This document shows positions 45,391 through 55,798 of a stretch of DNA of 64,000 nt, in pieces. The translations under genes were made by a program, and so were the position numbers. The first letter of the stretch is position 1; each line of letters starts with the position of its first letter. The stretch comes from Gimesia maris (GTDB taxonomy: Bacteria; Planctomycetota; Planctomycetia; Planctomycetales; Planctomycetaceae). Location of the stretch: positions 1,880,001-1,944,000 of the forward strand of contig NZ_CP042910.1 of NCBI RefSeq assembly GCF_008298035.1. Reading direction: 5' to 3'. The notes under the pieces are model-generated. The model searched no databases, was not told where the DNA came from, and saw only the letters and a program-made list of their open reading frames with translations.

Positions 45391-47651
45391 TGCAGAAGCC
45401 CCAGATAAATAATTCCAAAGACGGCGATCCAGACGACATCGACAAAGTGCCAATAAACGCCGACGGCTCCGAAGACGTGTGTTTTCTCAGATGTCAAATT
45501 TCCTTTGAGCCCCATCAGCAGCATGACAAACAGGGCAATCACACCGGCGGTCACGTGAATTCCGTGGAACCCGGTCACTGTGAAAAAAGTTGCTGAGAAC
45601 AGGTCTGTATTGATACTGATATCACTCGTCAGGAGTCCCGTATATTCCCAGACCTGACCGGCGAGGAAGATGATGCCCAACAAAATGGTGAGACCCAGGG
45701 AAAAGACAAACGCAGATTTTTTTCCGGCTTTCAAAAAACGTTCAGCGATCCAGAAAGTGATACTGCTGGCAATCAGGAACAGGCTGAAGATGCCGGTCCG
45801 TTTGACGTCCAGGACAGATGAAGTCACATCAGAGAGCGTCTCGGGAGAACTGGCTTCGCCCACCGGTGCCATGAGTTTTGTATTGAAGACCACGTATGCG
45901 ACCAGGAGCAGCAGGAAGAAGACCGCTTCAGATGCGATGAATGACCAGGCAGCGATTTTGGCCAGGTTGCCGCGTCTGCCTTTATCTTCCGGAGTTTTTT
46001 CTTTTTTCCAGTCAGCATACTCCGGATGATTGATGTCCCAGACGGGACGTCGACTTTTTACTTCAGGGATGACTGGAAAGTTTTCCGGCGGAGGCGGCGA
46101 AGTGGTGGCCCATTCAAGGGTGAAGGCATCCCAGGGATTGTCGCCGGCAATTTTTCCACTACGTAAACTTTTGAAGATATTCCAGAGAAAGACCAGGGTG
46201 CCGACTGCCATGAAAATGGCGCCCAGGGTAGCAATTCCATTCAGCATGGCCCAACCGGGATTGTCAGCATAGGTGTAGACGCGGCGAGGCATGCCCATCA
46301 ATCCCAGGAAATGCTGCACCATAAAAGTCATATTAAAGCCGAGAACCCAGAGCCAGAACTGCAGAATTCCGATGCGTTCATTCAGCATGCGTCCGGTCAT
46401 TTTGGGGAACCAGTAGTAGGCGGCTGAAAATAAGGCAAAGACCAGTCCACCGATCAGCACATAATGGAAGTGAGCGACCACAAAATAGGTATCAGTCAAC
46501 TGCCAGTCGATCGGGACAGCAGCAAACATGATGCCCGTTAATCCGCCAATCACGAACTGCAGCAGAAACGCGACTGCGAAGTGCAGCGAGGTGTTAAACT
46601 GAATTTCTCCCCCCCACAGAGTGGCGGTCCAGTTAAAGACTTTGATTCCGGTGGGGATGGCAATCAGCAGTGAACCCACGGCGAAAAAGATGTCGGCATA
46701 CATGCCCAGTCCGACGGCGAACATGTGATGTGCCCAGACACCGTAGCCCAGGAGCACGATCGCTACCGAGGAAGCTGCCACGAACGTATAACCGTAGATC
46801 GGTTTTCGTGAGAAAACGGGAATGACTTCCGAGATCATGCCGAAGCCAGGCAGGATCAGGATGTAAACTTCCGGGTGTCCGAAGATCCAAAAATAATGCT
46901 GCCAGAGGACGGCTGAACCACCGCGTGTCGGATCAAAGAACGCAGAGCCCAGCCAGCGGTCGATCAATAACATGGCCAGTGCCGAGTTCAGAGCCGGCAG
47001 AGCGAGGATGATGAGTATCGCCTGCATCAACATCATCCAGACAAACAGCGGGACGCGCTGCAGACTCATGCCGGGAGCCCGTAGATTGATGATCGTGGCA
47101 AAAATATTAATCGCCCCGGAAACAGAACCGATGCCCATAATAAGCAGACCGATGATCCAGTAATCCACTCCCTGCAGAGAGCTGTAGGCTTTCGAAGAGA
47201 GTGGAACATAGCTGAACCAGCCTGCGTTAGGCGCTGAACCTGTCAGAAAGCTGAAGTGCAGCAGGGCCGCTCCGAAAAAGAACATCCAGAAGCCGAAGGA
47301 GTTCAAACGGGGAAACGCGACATCGCGAGCACCGATCATCAGGGGGACGAAATAATTGGCAAAGCCAGTCAGTACCGGCATTCCGACCAGGAAAACCATC
47401 GTGGTGCCATGCATGGTGAAGAGCTGATTGAACATTTCCGGTGAAAGAAACGTATTGTTGGGGAAAGCCAGCTGAATTCGCATCAGCAAAGCTTCAAAGC
47501 CTCCGACCGCCAGGTAAAAGACGGCGGTGAGGATATACATGATGCCGATACGTTTGTGGTCGAGCGTACTGACCCAATCCAGCATGCGCGTGGAAGTCGG
47601 CTGGGGTTCAAGCATCGTGAGTTGTGGTTGTTCGACGGATCCTGTCGTCAC
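45387..47651 (-). CDS. Cytochrome c oxidase subunit I-III fusion
   Basis: 754 residues. Subunit I occupies about residues 1-560 with the haem/copper ligands in MHGTTMVFLVGMP, FWIFGHPEVYILILPGFGM, HHMFAVG and HFHYVLIGG. Subunit III occupies the C-terminus (LAKIAAWSFIASEAVFFLLL; GFHGIHVTAGVIALF; VYWHFVDVVWI). Expected to be an aa3-type proton-pumping oxidase in the cytoplasmic membrane. The start is GTG, overlapping the CoxII stop (GTGA); the stop overlaps ctaG (ATGA). Confidence 0.95.
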   Translation of the reverse strand: MTTGSVEQPQLTMLEPQPTSTRMLDWVSTLDHKRIGIMYILTAVFYLAVGGFEALLMRIQLAFPNNTFLSPEMFNQLFTMHGTTMVFLVGMPVLTGFANYFVPLMIGARDVAFPRLNSFGFWMFFFGAALLHFSFLTGSAPNAGWFSYVPLSSKAYSSLQGVDYWIIGLLIMGIGSVSGAINIFATIINLRAPGMSLQRVPLFVWMMLMQAILIILALPALNSALAMLLIDRWLGSAFFDPTRGGSAVLWQHYFWIFGHPEVYILILPGFGMISEVIPVFSRKPIYGYTFVAASSVAIVLLGYGVWAHHMFAVGLGMYADIFFAVGSLLIAIPTGIKVFNWTATLWGGEIQFNTSLHFAVAFLLQFVIGGLTGIMFAAVPIDWQLTDTYFVVAHFHYVLIGGLVFALFSAAYYWFPKMTGRMLNERIGILQFWLWVLGFNMTFMVQHFLGLMGMPRRVYTYADNPGWAMLNGIATLGAIFMAVGTLVFLWNIFKSLRSGKIAGDNPWDAFTLEWATTSPPPPENFPVIPEVKSRRPVWDINHPEYADWKKEKTPEDKGRRGNLAKIAAWSFIASEAVFFLLLLVAYVVFNTKLMAPVGEASSPETLSDVTSSVLDVKRTGIFSLFLIASSITFWIAERFLKAGKKSAFVFSLGLTILLGIIFLAGQVWEYTGLLTSDISINTDLFSATFFTVTGFHGIHVTAGVIALFVMLLMGLKGNLTSEKTHVFGAVGVYWHFVDVVWIAVFGIIYLGLLQ

Positions 47652-48613
47652 TTGAGTGTCTCCAGGTAGGCTACGAGTTGTTTTAAATTAGTATCACTCA
47701 GCTTGAAGTCTGGCATTTTACATCCCGGTTTGAGTGCCTGGGGATTTTTGAGCCACAAAGCCAGGTTTTCCGATGTGTTTTCAATGACGCCTGCACCAAT
47801 TTCCTTGCGGTTGGCAAAGTGGGTCAGATCTGGGCCAATCGTGGCTTCTGCTTCTGTCCCCTGTATCGTGTGGCACTGCGGACAGGTTGCCTGAAAAAAG
47901 TACTTTTTGCCGTCAGCGGCCAGAGGAGAGAGTAACGGAGGCTGTTCTGTCGTCCGCTTTTCACTGGCCACCCATTGCTGAAACTCTTCGTCTGTATCGG
48001 CGTAGACTTTGAAGTTCATCCAGGCATGCTGAGCACCACAGTATTCAGAACAGCGTCCCTGGTACGAACCCGGGTTTGTTGCCTGCAGCCAGATGTAATT
48101 ATCTCGTCCCGGGATGGCATCGATCTTGCGCCCCAGTTGTGGAACCCAGAAACAATGAATCACATCGGCAGAGGTAACCAGAATGCGGAATTTTTTCTCT
48201 TTACCCGCTGGCATATGAATTTCATTAGCGGTAATGATCCCGGATTTGGGATATTTCACTTCCCACCACCATTGGTGCCCGGTCACAATCAGATCAACAT
48301 CATTGAAATTGGTCTTCCCATCGGGGTCTGCCTGGGGAATGGCATTCAGTGTGATAACCAGATTGGCACTGATGGCAACCAACCAGATGACGATGATCAC
48401 AGGGCCGATCATCCAGAAGATTTCAGATTTCTCGCTACCAAAATTCTGTTCGGGCAGAGTGTCACGGCGTCGGCCACGCGAAATGGCAATCAGGATCAAA
48501 CCTGATACGATCGCGAAAATGACGGCACTGATGAGTAACACCTGAAGAAACAAATTGTTAATGGCCTCTGCCTGCGGAGACGCGGGGTCAAGAACAGGAA
48601 TCACAGAGTTCAT
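47648..48613 (-). CDS. Cytochrome c oxidase subunit II fused to cytochrome c
   Basis: 321 residues from the ATG at 48613; another ATG at 48640 would add nine residues, and neither has a strong ribosome site. Two N-terminal membrane helices, the CuA site in GRCSEYCGAQHAWM, then a C-terminal mono-haem domain with CPQCH. This is the caa3-type layout, which takes electrons without a free cytochrome c. First gene of the six-gene respiratory operon. Confidence 0.93.
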   Translation of the reverse strand: MNSVIPVLDPASPQAEAINNLFLQVLLISAVIFAIVSGLILIAISRGRRRDTLPEQNFGSEKSEIFWMIGPVIIVIWLVAISANLVITLNAIPQADPDGKTNFNDVDLIVTGHQWWWEVKYPKSGIITANEIHMPAGKEKKFRILVTSADVIHCFWVPQLGRKIDAIPGRDNYIWLQATNPGSYQGRCSEYCGAQHAWMNFKVYADTDEEFQQWVASEKRTTEQPPLLSPLAADGKKYFFQATCPQCHTIQGTEAEATIGPDLTHFANRKEIGAGVIENTSENLALWLKNPQALKPGCKMPDFKLSDTNLKQLVAYLETLK

Positions 48614-49005
48614 AATCAATGCCTGGCATCTGGTATTCAAAGGTGTCTGTTTCGAGCTGATGTGTTACTGAGCCGGTGAGTTGATCTCAGCAGTAATCCG
48701 GTTTAAAGCTGCCTCTTCCCGTTCATTCTTATCAGGAATAAGTGCAATGAAAATGCGTTCTTTAAAATGGATGTGTCCCAGTATAGTGCATTAGTCTGAT
48801 TAATGAATGTGAATTCATCAATTTCTAATATGAAAAAAACTGATCCACTGACAAAATAGTTCAGGACCCAGTTGAACTATCTTACCTATGTGAATATGAA
48901 TTCGAGCAATTTGATGTAACGGTCATCATTTCCATCGTAATGTGAAGGAGTCAGACTTTAATTTATCGTTAAAGTGTGAAACGCATTTCTGGACAGTAAG
49001 GCTGA
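48614..49005. other. 392-base intergenic stretch
   Basis: AT-rich. It holds the presumed promoter of the respiratory operon (minus strand) and the 3' region of the serine hydrolase gene. I see no gene, hairpin terminator or convincing promoter pair. Confidence 0.45.
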
Positions 49006-50133
49006 TTAATAAAACGCAGATGCAATCATGTTCGACAGTTTTACCAGGCGCCAGGGAGCCTGGGAACGAATGGCAGTCGTGAGCAGTACCGCAAATCCAT
49101 TGCGGCGGCGATCCATCCAGACCATGGTTCCTGTTGCGCCGGTGTGTCCAAATACACTGCGGTCGAGCAGGTTTCCCCAGCTTCCGGACTGCCCGGGATG
49201 ATTTAAGCGCCAGCCCAGTCCCCAGGGTTGAGAGCGGCGGATCGGTTCGGGGAGATCGGGATAATCATTCAAGCGATTGGTCGTTGCCATTTCGAGCATC
49301 GAGCGGGAGAGCAGGCGTCGGTCTGCCACTTCTCCATAATTCAGCATGCACTGACAGATGACCGCCATATCAGCGGGGGAACTGAACATGCCTCCCCACG
49401 GCACCCCGAGATCCTGCCAATAGGGGCTGTTCCAACCAAAGTTGGAATCAGTCTGATATTCCGGTGTTTCGACACGCACCAGTCGTTCACGCGGGAATTC
49501 TCCCCGTCCCAGCCAGGTATTCTGCAGCCCCAGTGGTTTGATGATTTCATCTCGAACATGCTGTGCGATGGTTTTTCGAGTCAATCGCTGTATGATTTCT
49601 GCGAGAATCAATGTGCCCATGCTCTGATAGCTGAGTCCAGTTCCCGCTGGCTGGAACAGGGGGACGGTATCGTAGATGGCTCCATGGATAAACTGTTTGA
49701 GCGGCGCCAGTGACTGACGAAGTGCGACATTATTTTCCAGCATATCAGGCATGCCCGAAGTGTGTGTAAACAGGTGATGAACCAGCATGGACTCCTTATG
49801 GTGTGCAGCAAAGTCGGGGATATAGTGTGTGACGGGGAGTGAGAGAACCAGTTCGCCTCGTTCCACCAGACGCAGCGCACTCATATAGACAATCGGTTTG
49901 GTAATGGAAGCCAGCAGAAACATACCATCAGATCGAATGGCTTTCGCGTTTTTTTCAGGTCCCTGTTTTCCAAAGAATTGAGGTTCGACCATCATACCGT
50001 ACCGCCCGACAACAATTGCGGCTCCGGGAACACTGCCTGCTGCAGTCCACTCTTTCAGCAAACTTCCTGCCTGTTGCAACCGCTCGTTGTCGAGTTTGAT
50101 TTCCTCTGGTTTTACAATCGGCAGTGAAGTCAT
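49006..50133 (-). CDS. Serine hydrolase, class C beta-lactamase family
   Basis: 375 residues, full family length. SxxK is in LLASITKPIVYMSAL, the Tyr motif is in LSYQSMGTLILAEI, and the third motif is near VFGHTGATG. AGGAAG precedes the ATG. No signal peptide is visible, so a cytoplasmic esterase or peptidase-like role is more likely than antibiotic resistance. Unlike the remnant at 21399-21716 it is complete. Confidence 0.9.
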   Translation of the reverse strand: MTSLPIVKPEEIKLDNERLQQAGSLLKEWTAAGSVPGAAIVVGRYGMMVEPQFFGKQGPEKNAKAIRSDGMFLLASITKPIVYMSALRLVERGELVLSLPVTHYIPDFAAHHKESMLVHHLFTHTSGMPDMLENNVALRQSLAPLKQFIHGAIYDTVPLFQPAGTGLSYQSMGTLILAEIIQRLTRKTIAQHVRDEIIKPLGLQNTWLGRGEFPRERLVRVETPEYQTDSNFGWNSPYWQDLGVPWGGMFSSPADMAVICQCMLNYGEVADRRLLSRSMLEMATTNRLNDYPDLPEPIRRSQPWGLGWRLNHPGQSGSWGNLLDRSVFGHTGATGTMVWMDRRRNGFAVLLTTAIRSQAPWRLVKLSNMIASAFY

Positions 50134-50278
50134 GGGCTTCTTCCTGATACGGTATGGTCAGTGTTGACTCTGCGGGATTCTTTTACCATGATCGATCTTA
50201 GAGAGAGCGTCAAGCGATTGCTTGTTGAATTCCCGTAAATCTGTTTCTGTGTCGTCGCATTCAGTGAAGGTTCCATCC

Positions 50279-51346
50279 ATGATTCGGTTTCAATTATCTG
50301 TTCTGGTATTCTTATTCGTCGGGTTTGTGTGTACTGCTTTGCAGGCAGCAGATTTACCAGAACGCGATAGCAGCTTTTCCATCTCAACACAGGAATGGCC
50401 GTTTCAGCCGGGACCTCGGACTGTCAAAGTATATCTGTACTATCCGGGCAAAGAATTAAAGAATGTGAATGCTGAAACCGGGCTGATGCTCAATCTGCAT
50501 AACTGGGGAGGCACGAATACTTCAGGAGCCGGGAATCCGGCGGTACTGACCAGAGAGCTGAATGTGATTGTGATTTCGGTGGATTAAGTTCAAAGCGGGT
50601 CCTGGAAAGATCAGTCGGGGGCTCCCTATGATTTTGGTTATCTGCAGGCGATCGATGCATTAAGGGCACTTTCACATGTTTATCATGCATTAAACGAACA
50701 GAAGATCCCTTTTAATTCGCATCGGATTTATTCCACCGGTGGTTCGGGCGGGGGAAATGTGACGCTCATGTGTAATAAGTTTGCACCGCACACCTTTACC
50801 TGTGTGGTTGATATCTGCGGGATGCCGCGTCTGTCAGATGATATCGCCTATCATCTGCCGGGGGGGAGCAGTCTGGATGCGCGCTACAGTCGGGGTAAAA
50901 GTTCAGCCGACTATCTTTCACCTGGAGCACAGGAACTTCGTTTCATCGGGAATCCAGAGCATCTGAAAGTAATGAAGAAAATGGGGCATGCCGGGAAAAT
51001 TGTGGTTATTCATGGGACAGGAGATACGACCTGTCCGTATGAAGATGCAAAACAGATGGTTCAGAATATGCAGGCGGCCGATCTGGATGTCGAAGCCAAA
51101 TTTGTCACAAAGTCGGATCTGGATGGCGTGATATTCAAATCAACGGGACATTCACTGGGTGACAGGACAAAGATGATTGTCAAATACGGTGGTCCTTACA
51201 TCATTCCAGGAGAAAAGAAGTTTCGCCTGCGTCAGTCGCCGACCGATTTTGAATTGAAGCAGGATGTCGTTTATCCAACTTCCGATGGTCGCTATGTGAT
51301 ATCTTATTCCAATGGGATTCCTGCCGTGCGATTTGAAGCGAAGTGA
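50279..51346 (+). pseudogene. Exported alpha/beta-hydrolase-like gene interrupted by a TAA
   Basis: A signal peptide (MIRFQLSVLVFLFVGFVCTALQA) begins the gene. The frame is stopped by TAA at 50585-50587 after VIVISVD, and the same frame then stays open without another stop to 51346. The downstream part holds the nucleophile elbow STGGSGGGNVTLM, a later GTGDTTCPYEDAK and GHSLGD, as expected of a continuous esterase/prolyl-oligopeptidase-like enzyme of about 355 residues. One base change (for example TAA from TAC or TAT, Tyr) would explain it. A sequencing error or recoding are alternatives. Confidence 0.75.
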
Positions 51347-51372
51347 ACTGCTGCCGACATTGATTCCACAGA

Positions 51373-53274
51373 TCAGGCGGGACGTTCGGGATTGAAATCA
51401 ATGAGCGCCTTTGGTGGAATGGCGACTCGCAGTGCATTGAGCACGGCGAGTACATCGATCACTTCCTGGGACAACGCACCAGCTACGGGAGGGAGATATC
51501 CAAAGGCCGCCAGCAGCATGCCGAACATACTCAACGCCATGCCTCCGATGGCACTCTGTAATGCGATGCGACGCATCCGGCGGCTGATGTGCAGGAATTC
51601 GTCAATCTTCTGCAGCGAACTGTCCATGACAATGACATCGGCGGCTTCGGTAGTCACATCACTGTTTTGACCAAAGGCCATGCCGACTGTTGCCGCCATG
51701 AGTGCCGGTGCATCGTTGATGCCATCGCCGACAAAGATTGTATTCGCCTGGCTGGTTTCCGAATTGACAATTTTCAGTTTCTGTTCGGGGCTCTGGCTGA
51801 AATAGACATTTTCAATTCCGACCTGCTCGGCCAGATAACGGACTTCTGATTCCCTGTCACCGGAAACCAGCATGGTCTTCTGGATCTGATGCCGCGGCGA
51901 AAGGTGAGAGATGAAAGACTGTCCGTCGGTTCGCGGGGTGTCACGAAATCGATAAATGCCCGCGTACTGATCATCGATCAGGATCACACATTCCAGTCCT
52001 CCCGCCTGCGGGGGAAGTTGATCTTCCAGTTCTGGCTGCTGTTTGAGTAATTTCTTGCGACTGGTGATCTGCACGGTATGTCCGTCGACGGTTCCCTGCA
52101 TCCCCTGTCCTGGAGGCTCACTGATTTCGGTTGCTTCATGACTGACGGTATTTGCCTGCTGCATCGTCTGCAAAATTGCGCCGGCGAGGGGGTGTTTGGA
52201 GAAACGTTCCAGGCTGCCAACGAGTGAGAGGACATCCAGGGGATTGAAACCGGGTGCACAGAGTTGATCGGTGAGATGAGGCTCTCCATAGGTTAGAGTG
52301 CCTGTTTTATCGAAGATGATGACGCGGCAGGTGTCCGCTGTTTCCAACGCCGTGGGGTCACGGACAATGATGGCTCTGCGTGCGGCCAGTGAGATGGAGC
52401 CGATGATGGCGACCGGGATAGCGATCAGCAGTGGACAGGGAGTGGCGACTACCATGACCGCCAGGAAGCGAACCGGGTCGCCCGAGATGACCCAGGCAGC
52501 CAATCCAATCAGCACAGCCAGTGGCGTATACCAGGCACCGAGTCTATCGGCCATACGTCGCATTCGCGGGCGATGCTGTTCGGAACTCTGCATCACCTGC
52601 ATAATTTTGGCATAGCGGGAGTCGACGGCTCGTTTTTCCGCGCGGATGACCAGTGCCGCTTCACCATTGATGGCTCCGGAGAGGACCTGGGAACCCGGAG
52701 TTTTGGACATCATATAGGGTTCGCCGGTGAGGTAGGATTCGTCCATCACGCCATGCCCTTCGATGACGATTCCATCTACGGGACAGATTTCGTGGGGAAA
52801 GATGGCAATCGAATCGTTAATGGCGATCTGATCCAGTGCGATATCCTGAATGTCAGTCTCCATTTTTTTATGAGCGACCGAAGGCATGCGTTTACTGAGT
52901 GCCTGTAATACAGAAGAAGCACTGCGGACGGCATACGCTTCCAGGGCTTCTCCGCCAGAGAGCATCAGTACGACCAGTGAGCCAGCCAGGTATTCATCGA
53001 GTAAAACGGATACGACAATGGAGATTCCCGCCAGCAGGTCGGAGCCGAATTCTCGATGAACCATTTTGACCAGCAGTCCCCAGACCAGGGGAATTCCCCC
53101 CAGCGCCAGTACGGACCAGAGAGGAAGGTTTTGAATGAATACTGTGCAATCTGTTCCATATCGAAGGATTAAATGGGCGGTGATCATGATGACCGTAAAT
53201 GCGGCAATCAATGTTTCCAGGGATTTCCAGACTGCTGAACCCGTTTTCGCTGGATTGGAGTTCGACACGCTCAT
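51373..53274 (-). CDS. P1B-type heavy-metal-transporting ATPase (TPCP motif)
   Basis: 633 residues. Actuator motif SYLTGEP, membrane metal motif TPCPLLIA, phosphorylation site DKTGT, the P1B histidine motif [10 protein letters not shown] and hinge [10 protein letters not shown]. There is no N-terminal metal-binding domain and no C-terminal hemerythrin domain. TPCP, in place of CPC or SPC, is the motif described for the P1B-5 group, for which nickel and iron have been proposed. An ATG at 53274 follows AAGG directly; a GTG two codons later has better spacing. It lies downstream of a ZIP-family gene on the same strand. Confidence 0.92.
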   Translation of the reverse strand: MSVSNSNPAKTGSAVWKSLETLIAAFTVIMITAHLILRYGTDCTVFIQNLPLWSVLALGGIPLVWGLLVKMVHREFGSDLLAGISIVVSVLLDEYLAGSLVVLMLSGGEALEAYAVRSASSVLQALSKRMPSVAHKKMETDIQDIALDQIAINDSIAIFPHEICPVDGIVIEGHGVMDESYLTGEPYMMSKTPGSQVLSGAINGEAALVIRAEKRAVDSRYAKIMQVMQSSEQHRPRMRRMADRLGAWYTPLAVLIGLAAWVISGDPVRFLAVMVVATPCPLLIAIPVAIIGSISLAARRAIIVRDPTALETADTCRVIIFDKTGTLTYGEPHLTDQLCAPGFNPLDVLSLVGSLERFSKHPLAGAILQTMQQANTVSHEATEISEPPGQGMQGTVDGHTVQITSRKKLLKQQPELEDQLPPQAGGLECVILIDDQYAGIYRFRDTPRTDGQSFISHLSPRHQIQKTMLVSGDRESEVRYLAEQVGIENVYFSQSPEQKLKIVNSETSQANTIFVGDGINDAPALMAATVGMAFGQNSDVTTEAADVIVMDSSLQKIDEFLHISRRMRRIALQSAIGGMALSMFGMLLAAFGYLPPVAGALSQEVIDVLAVLNALRVAIPPKALIDFNPERPA

Positions 53275-53400
53275 CCTTATTAATAATGAAATAGCAGAAA
53301 TGTTTGAAAGCTGATAATGATAAATCCACTATAGACTGGAATTTGGATGTGTAAACAGTGGAATTCAGGATGCAGTAGATCCTCCAGGATTCGCTGATCG

Positions 53401-54159
53401 TCAGGCGATGACCATCTGGGCGATCAGTCCGAATACGAATCCGACTACGGCACCCAGTGAAGGAGCCCAGCGTTGTTTGATCTGCGCCTGCGGCGCGATA
53501 TCCTGAAAGGTAAGATAAAGAATGCCTCCTGCTGCGAAGAGCATGATCAGTCCCACCAGTCTGGGGAATAAAGCCAGCAGATAATAACCGGTCAGTCCTG
53601 ATAGAGGTCCCAAGAGGACGAGTAGACAAAAACCGGGCAGGATGGCCGACTTTTTCATGGTTGAGGAACTATCCAGTTCTCGATAGGCGTTGAAACCTTC
53701 AGGCAGGTTTTGCAGGCCAATCAGGATGGCCAGCAGCAGTCCGACTGATTGACTGTTGGTGGCGAAAGATGCTCCTAATGCCATTGATTCTGGAACAAAG
53801 TCGAGCAACATGGCTAGCAACTGTGCAGCAGAACTGCGATGCTTCGCCAGGTAAATGTCAGTAAACATAAAGCAGATGCCACCCGACAGAATAGCCAGGG
53901 AGGCAATCCAGGGTGGCAGTTCAGCGATGCCTTCCGGTACCAGTACCAGGGCAACTGCGGCCAGCAGTACACCGCCTCCAAAAGCGATGACCGAGTGCCG
54001 GAACTCGTCATCCAGCCACTGGGGGTGTATGTGTTCGATTCTGGCAAGAAAACCACCCACTGGAATTGTAACCCCAGCGAGTGTGGTCAGTACAATGACT
54101 TCCAGTACACCGGTCAATGTGAATCCTTCTGAAATAAAGAAACGCTGGCAGTGGCTCAT
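53401..54159 (-). CDS. ZIP-family metal transporter-like protein
   Basis: 252 residues, about eight membrane helices. ZIP motifs are recognisable but altered: the first reads DFVPESMALG, and the second reads GLQNLPEGFNAY, where the usual His-Asn-x-Pro-Glu-Gly has Gln for His. A TTG at 54117 with AAGGA upstream may be the true start; the ATG at 54159 lacks a ribosome site. It lies 126 bases upstream of the P1B ATPase gene. Import of a divalent metal is expected, with changed selectivity possible. Confidence 0.85.
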   Translation of the reverse strand: MSHCQRFFISEGFTLTGVLEVIVLTTLAGVTIPVGGFLARIEHIHPQWLDDEFRHSVIAFGGGVLLAAVALVLVPEGIAELPPWIASLAILSGGICFMFTDIYLAKHRSSAAQLLAMLLDFVPESMALGASFATNSQSVGLLLAILIGLQNLPEGFNAYRELDSSSTMKKSAILPGFCLLVLLGPLSGLTGYYLLALFPRLVGLIMLFAAGGILYLTFQDIAPQAQIKQRWAPSLGAVVGFVFGLIAQMVIA

Positions 54160-54227
54160 TTGCAGTAGAGATTAAAGATACCAGACTTACTGAAGATGCA
54201 ACAGGCGACCGGGAAATTCTGTCTGAC

Positions 54228-54260
54228 AAAAAAAACAGCCCGGTTAGCAGACCGGGCTGT
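54228..54260 (-). terminator. Rho-independent terminator of the cytochrome c peroxidase gene
   Basis: A perfect ten-base stem (ACAGCCCGGT / ACCGGGCTGT) with a six-base loop, followed on the minus strand by eight T. It lies 24 bases after the stop of the peroxidase gene and separates it from the ZIP gene. Confidence 0.9.
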
Positions 54261-54284
54261 GAGGAGATCGAGGACTCAGATGAG

Positions 54285-55544
54285 TTACTGAGGCAGGCGT
54301 CCCGATTCGACTTTGGTAAAGGGACCACTGCAGGCTTTCATGAAGGCAACCAGGTCTTTCTTATCCTGATCAGAAAGATTCAGCTTCTTGATCTTTTCAC
54401 TCAGATAAGGATTAGGGTCGCCTCCCTTGTTATAATGTTCGACGACTTCATCAAGTGTCTCCAGGGATCCATCATGCATATAGGGAGCACTGAATTCGAC
54501 GTTTCGAATCGTCGGAGTTTTGAAGGCGCCTTTGTCTTCTTCTTTTTTCGTGACGACATAACGTCCCAGGTCCGGTTCTTCGGCAGACATCCCGATTCCC
54601 AGATTGTGGTATTTTTCATCAGCCAGGTTGGGGCCCAGGTGGCAGGCGGCACAGTTGACCTTCTCGCTGAAAAAGAGTTCGCGCCCCCGCTTGGCACTTT
54701 CTGACATCGGATGTGCTTCCGCCAGCGAGAGGGCCGCCGTGTATTCTTCTTTAAAGTCTTCCAGATCCTCTTTATCCAGTTTCAGAAACGGACGCAGCTG
54801 TTCGTAATAATCGAAGGGGGAAGGGCCTGAGACCAGTGTGCGTTCGAAGGCGGCAATGGCCTTGCCGATATTATCAATGTTGACACCATCATTGAAAATT
54901 TTGTGGAACTGAAGTCGGTAACCGGGGATTTCCCTGATGGATTTGACGACGGCTTCATGAGTGTGTCCCATCTCAATCGGGTTGGCGATGGGGCCGACGG
55001 CCTGTTCTTCCAGAGTGGCGGCACGTCCATCCCAGAACTGGGGACCACTCAGAATTCGGTTGTAACTGACGGGAGAGTTACGTCCCCCTTCAAGGTCTCT
55101 GATTCCGATGCCAAATTTCGTGTGACGTCCAAAGCCTTCATCGGGATGATGGCAGCTTGCACAACTGATGGTGTTATCTGCAGAGAGACGCGGGTCGAAA
55201 TACAACTGACGTCCCAGCTCAATTTTTGCACGCGTGAGCGGATTCTCTTTGAGTCCTACGATCTGGCCCGCCCCGGCATTTAATCCCAGCGGCAATGTGA
55301 TTTCCAGTACTTCATGGTTTGCGGAGTCGCTCAGCCAGTCCTTGATCTCTTTTTCCGTCAAGGGGCCTTTTCCAGGAATTCCTGAGGTCAGCTCTGCTGT
55401 CCCCAGCATGACTTTGTTTGATTTTTTCGCGGTTTGTTTTTCAGCAGCCTGAAGATTGCTCTGCGAAAGTAAGCCCATCATCATTCCGCAAGCGATGCTG
55501 AATTTTAAAATGGAATGACATTGATTGAGAACGATGGATTTCAT
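54285..55544 (-). CDS. Di-haem cytochrome c peroxidase (MauG/CcpA family)
   Basis: 419 residues with an N-terminal signal peptide ending near LQAAEK. Two c-haem sites: CASCHHPDEGFGRH (Cys128 on) and VNCAACHLGP near residue 300. GIGIRDLEGGRNSPVSYNRI is typical of the family. It reduces hydrogen peroxide in the periplasm with electrons from small cytochromes, or acts as a MauG-like oxidase. AAGGAAA lies upstream of the ATG. It ends at a strong terminator, so it is its own transcription unit. Confidence 0.93.
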   Translation of the reverse strand: MKSIVLNQCHSILKFSIACGMMMGLLSQSNLQAAEKQTAKKSNKVMLGTAELTSGIPGKGPLTEKEIKDWLSDSANHEVLEITLPLGLNAGAGQIVGLKENPLTRAKIELGRQLYFDPRLSADNTISCASCHHPDEGFGRHTKFGIGIRDLEGGRNSPVSYNRILSGPQFWDGRAATLEEQAVGPIANPIEMGHTHEAVVKSIREIPGYRLQFHKIFNDGVNIDNIGKAIAAFERTLVSGPSPFDYYEQLRPFLKLDKEDLEDFKEEYTAALSLAEAHPMSESAKRGRELFFSEKVNCAACHLGPNLADEKYHNLGIGMSAEEPDLGRYVVTKKEEDKGAFKTPTIRNVEFSAPYMHDGSLETLDEVVEHYNKGGDPNPYLSEKIKKLNLSDQDKKDLVAFMKACSGPFTKVESGRLPQ

Positions 55545-55798
55545 TCTACTGATTTCCTTTTCGGGTTGGTTTCAGTAACAACTAATTAACTGAATGAGTT
55601 TTAGATTACCTGTTGGTTTCTTGTGAATGCCGTTGAAATGAATGAATCAATTTTATTTCAACTTGTGGAGGGAACTTAGTGCACTCACGACACTGGTGTG
55701 ATAGATAAAATTGTAAACATGCGAGAGCGTGAATTCAATTTGAAAATGTGATGTAGATGTCCATAATTCCAAAAACGAATGTGCAGATAAATATCGTT

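Noticed and set aside
52994..53629. 211-codon minus-strand frame bridging the ZIP and P1B ATPase genes
   Set aside because: It is an alternative frame of two well-supported genes on the same strand and carries no family motif.
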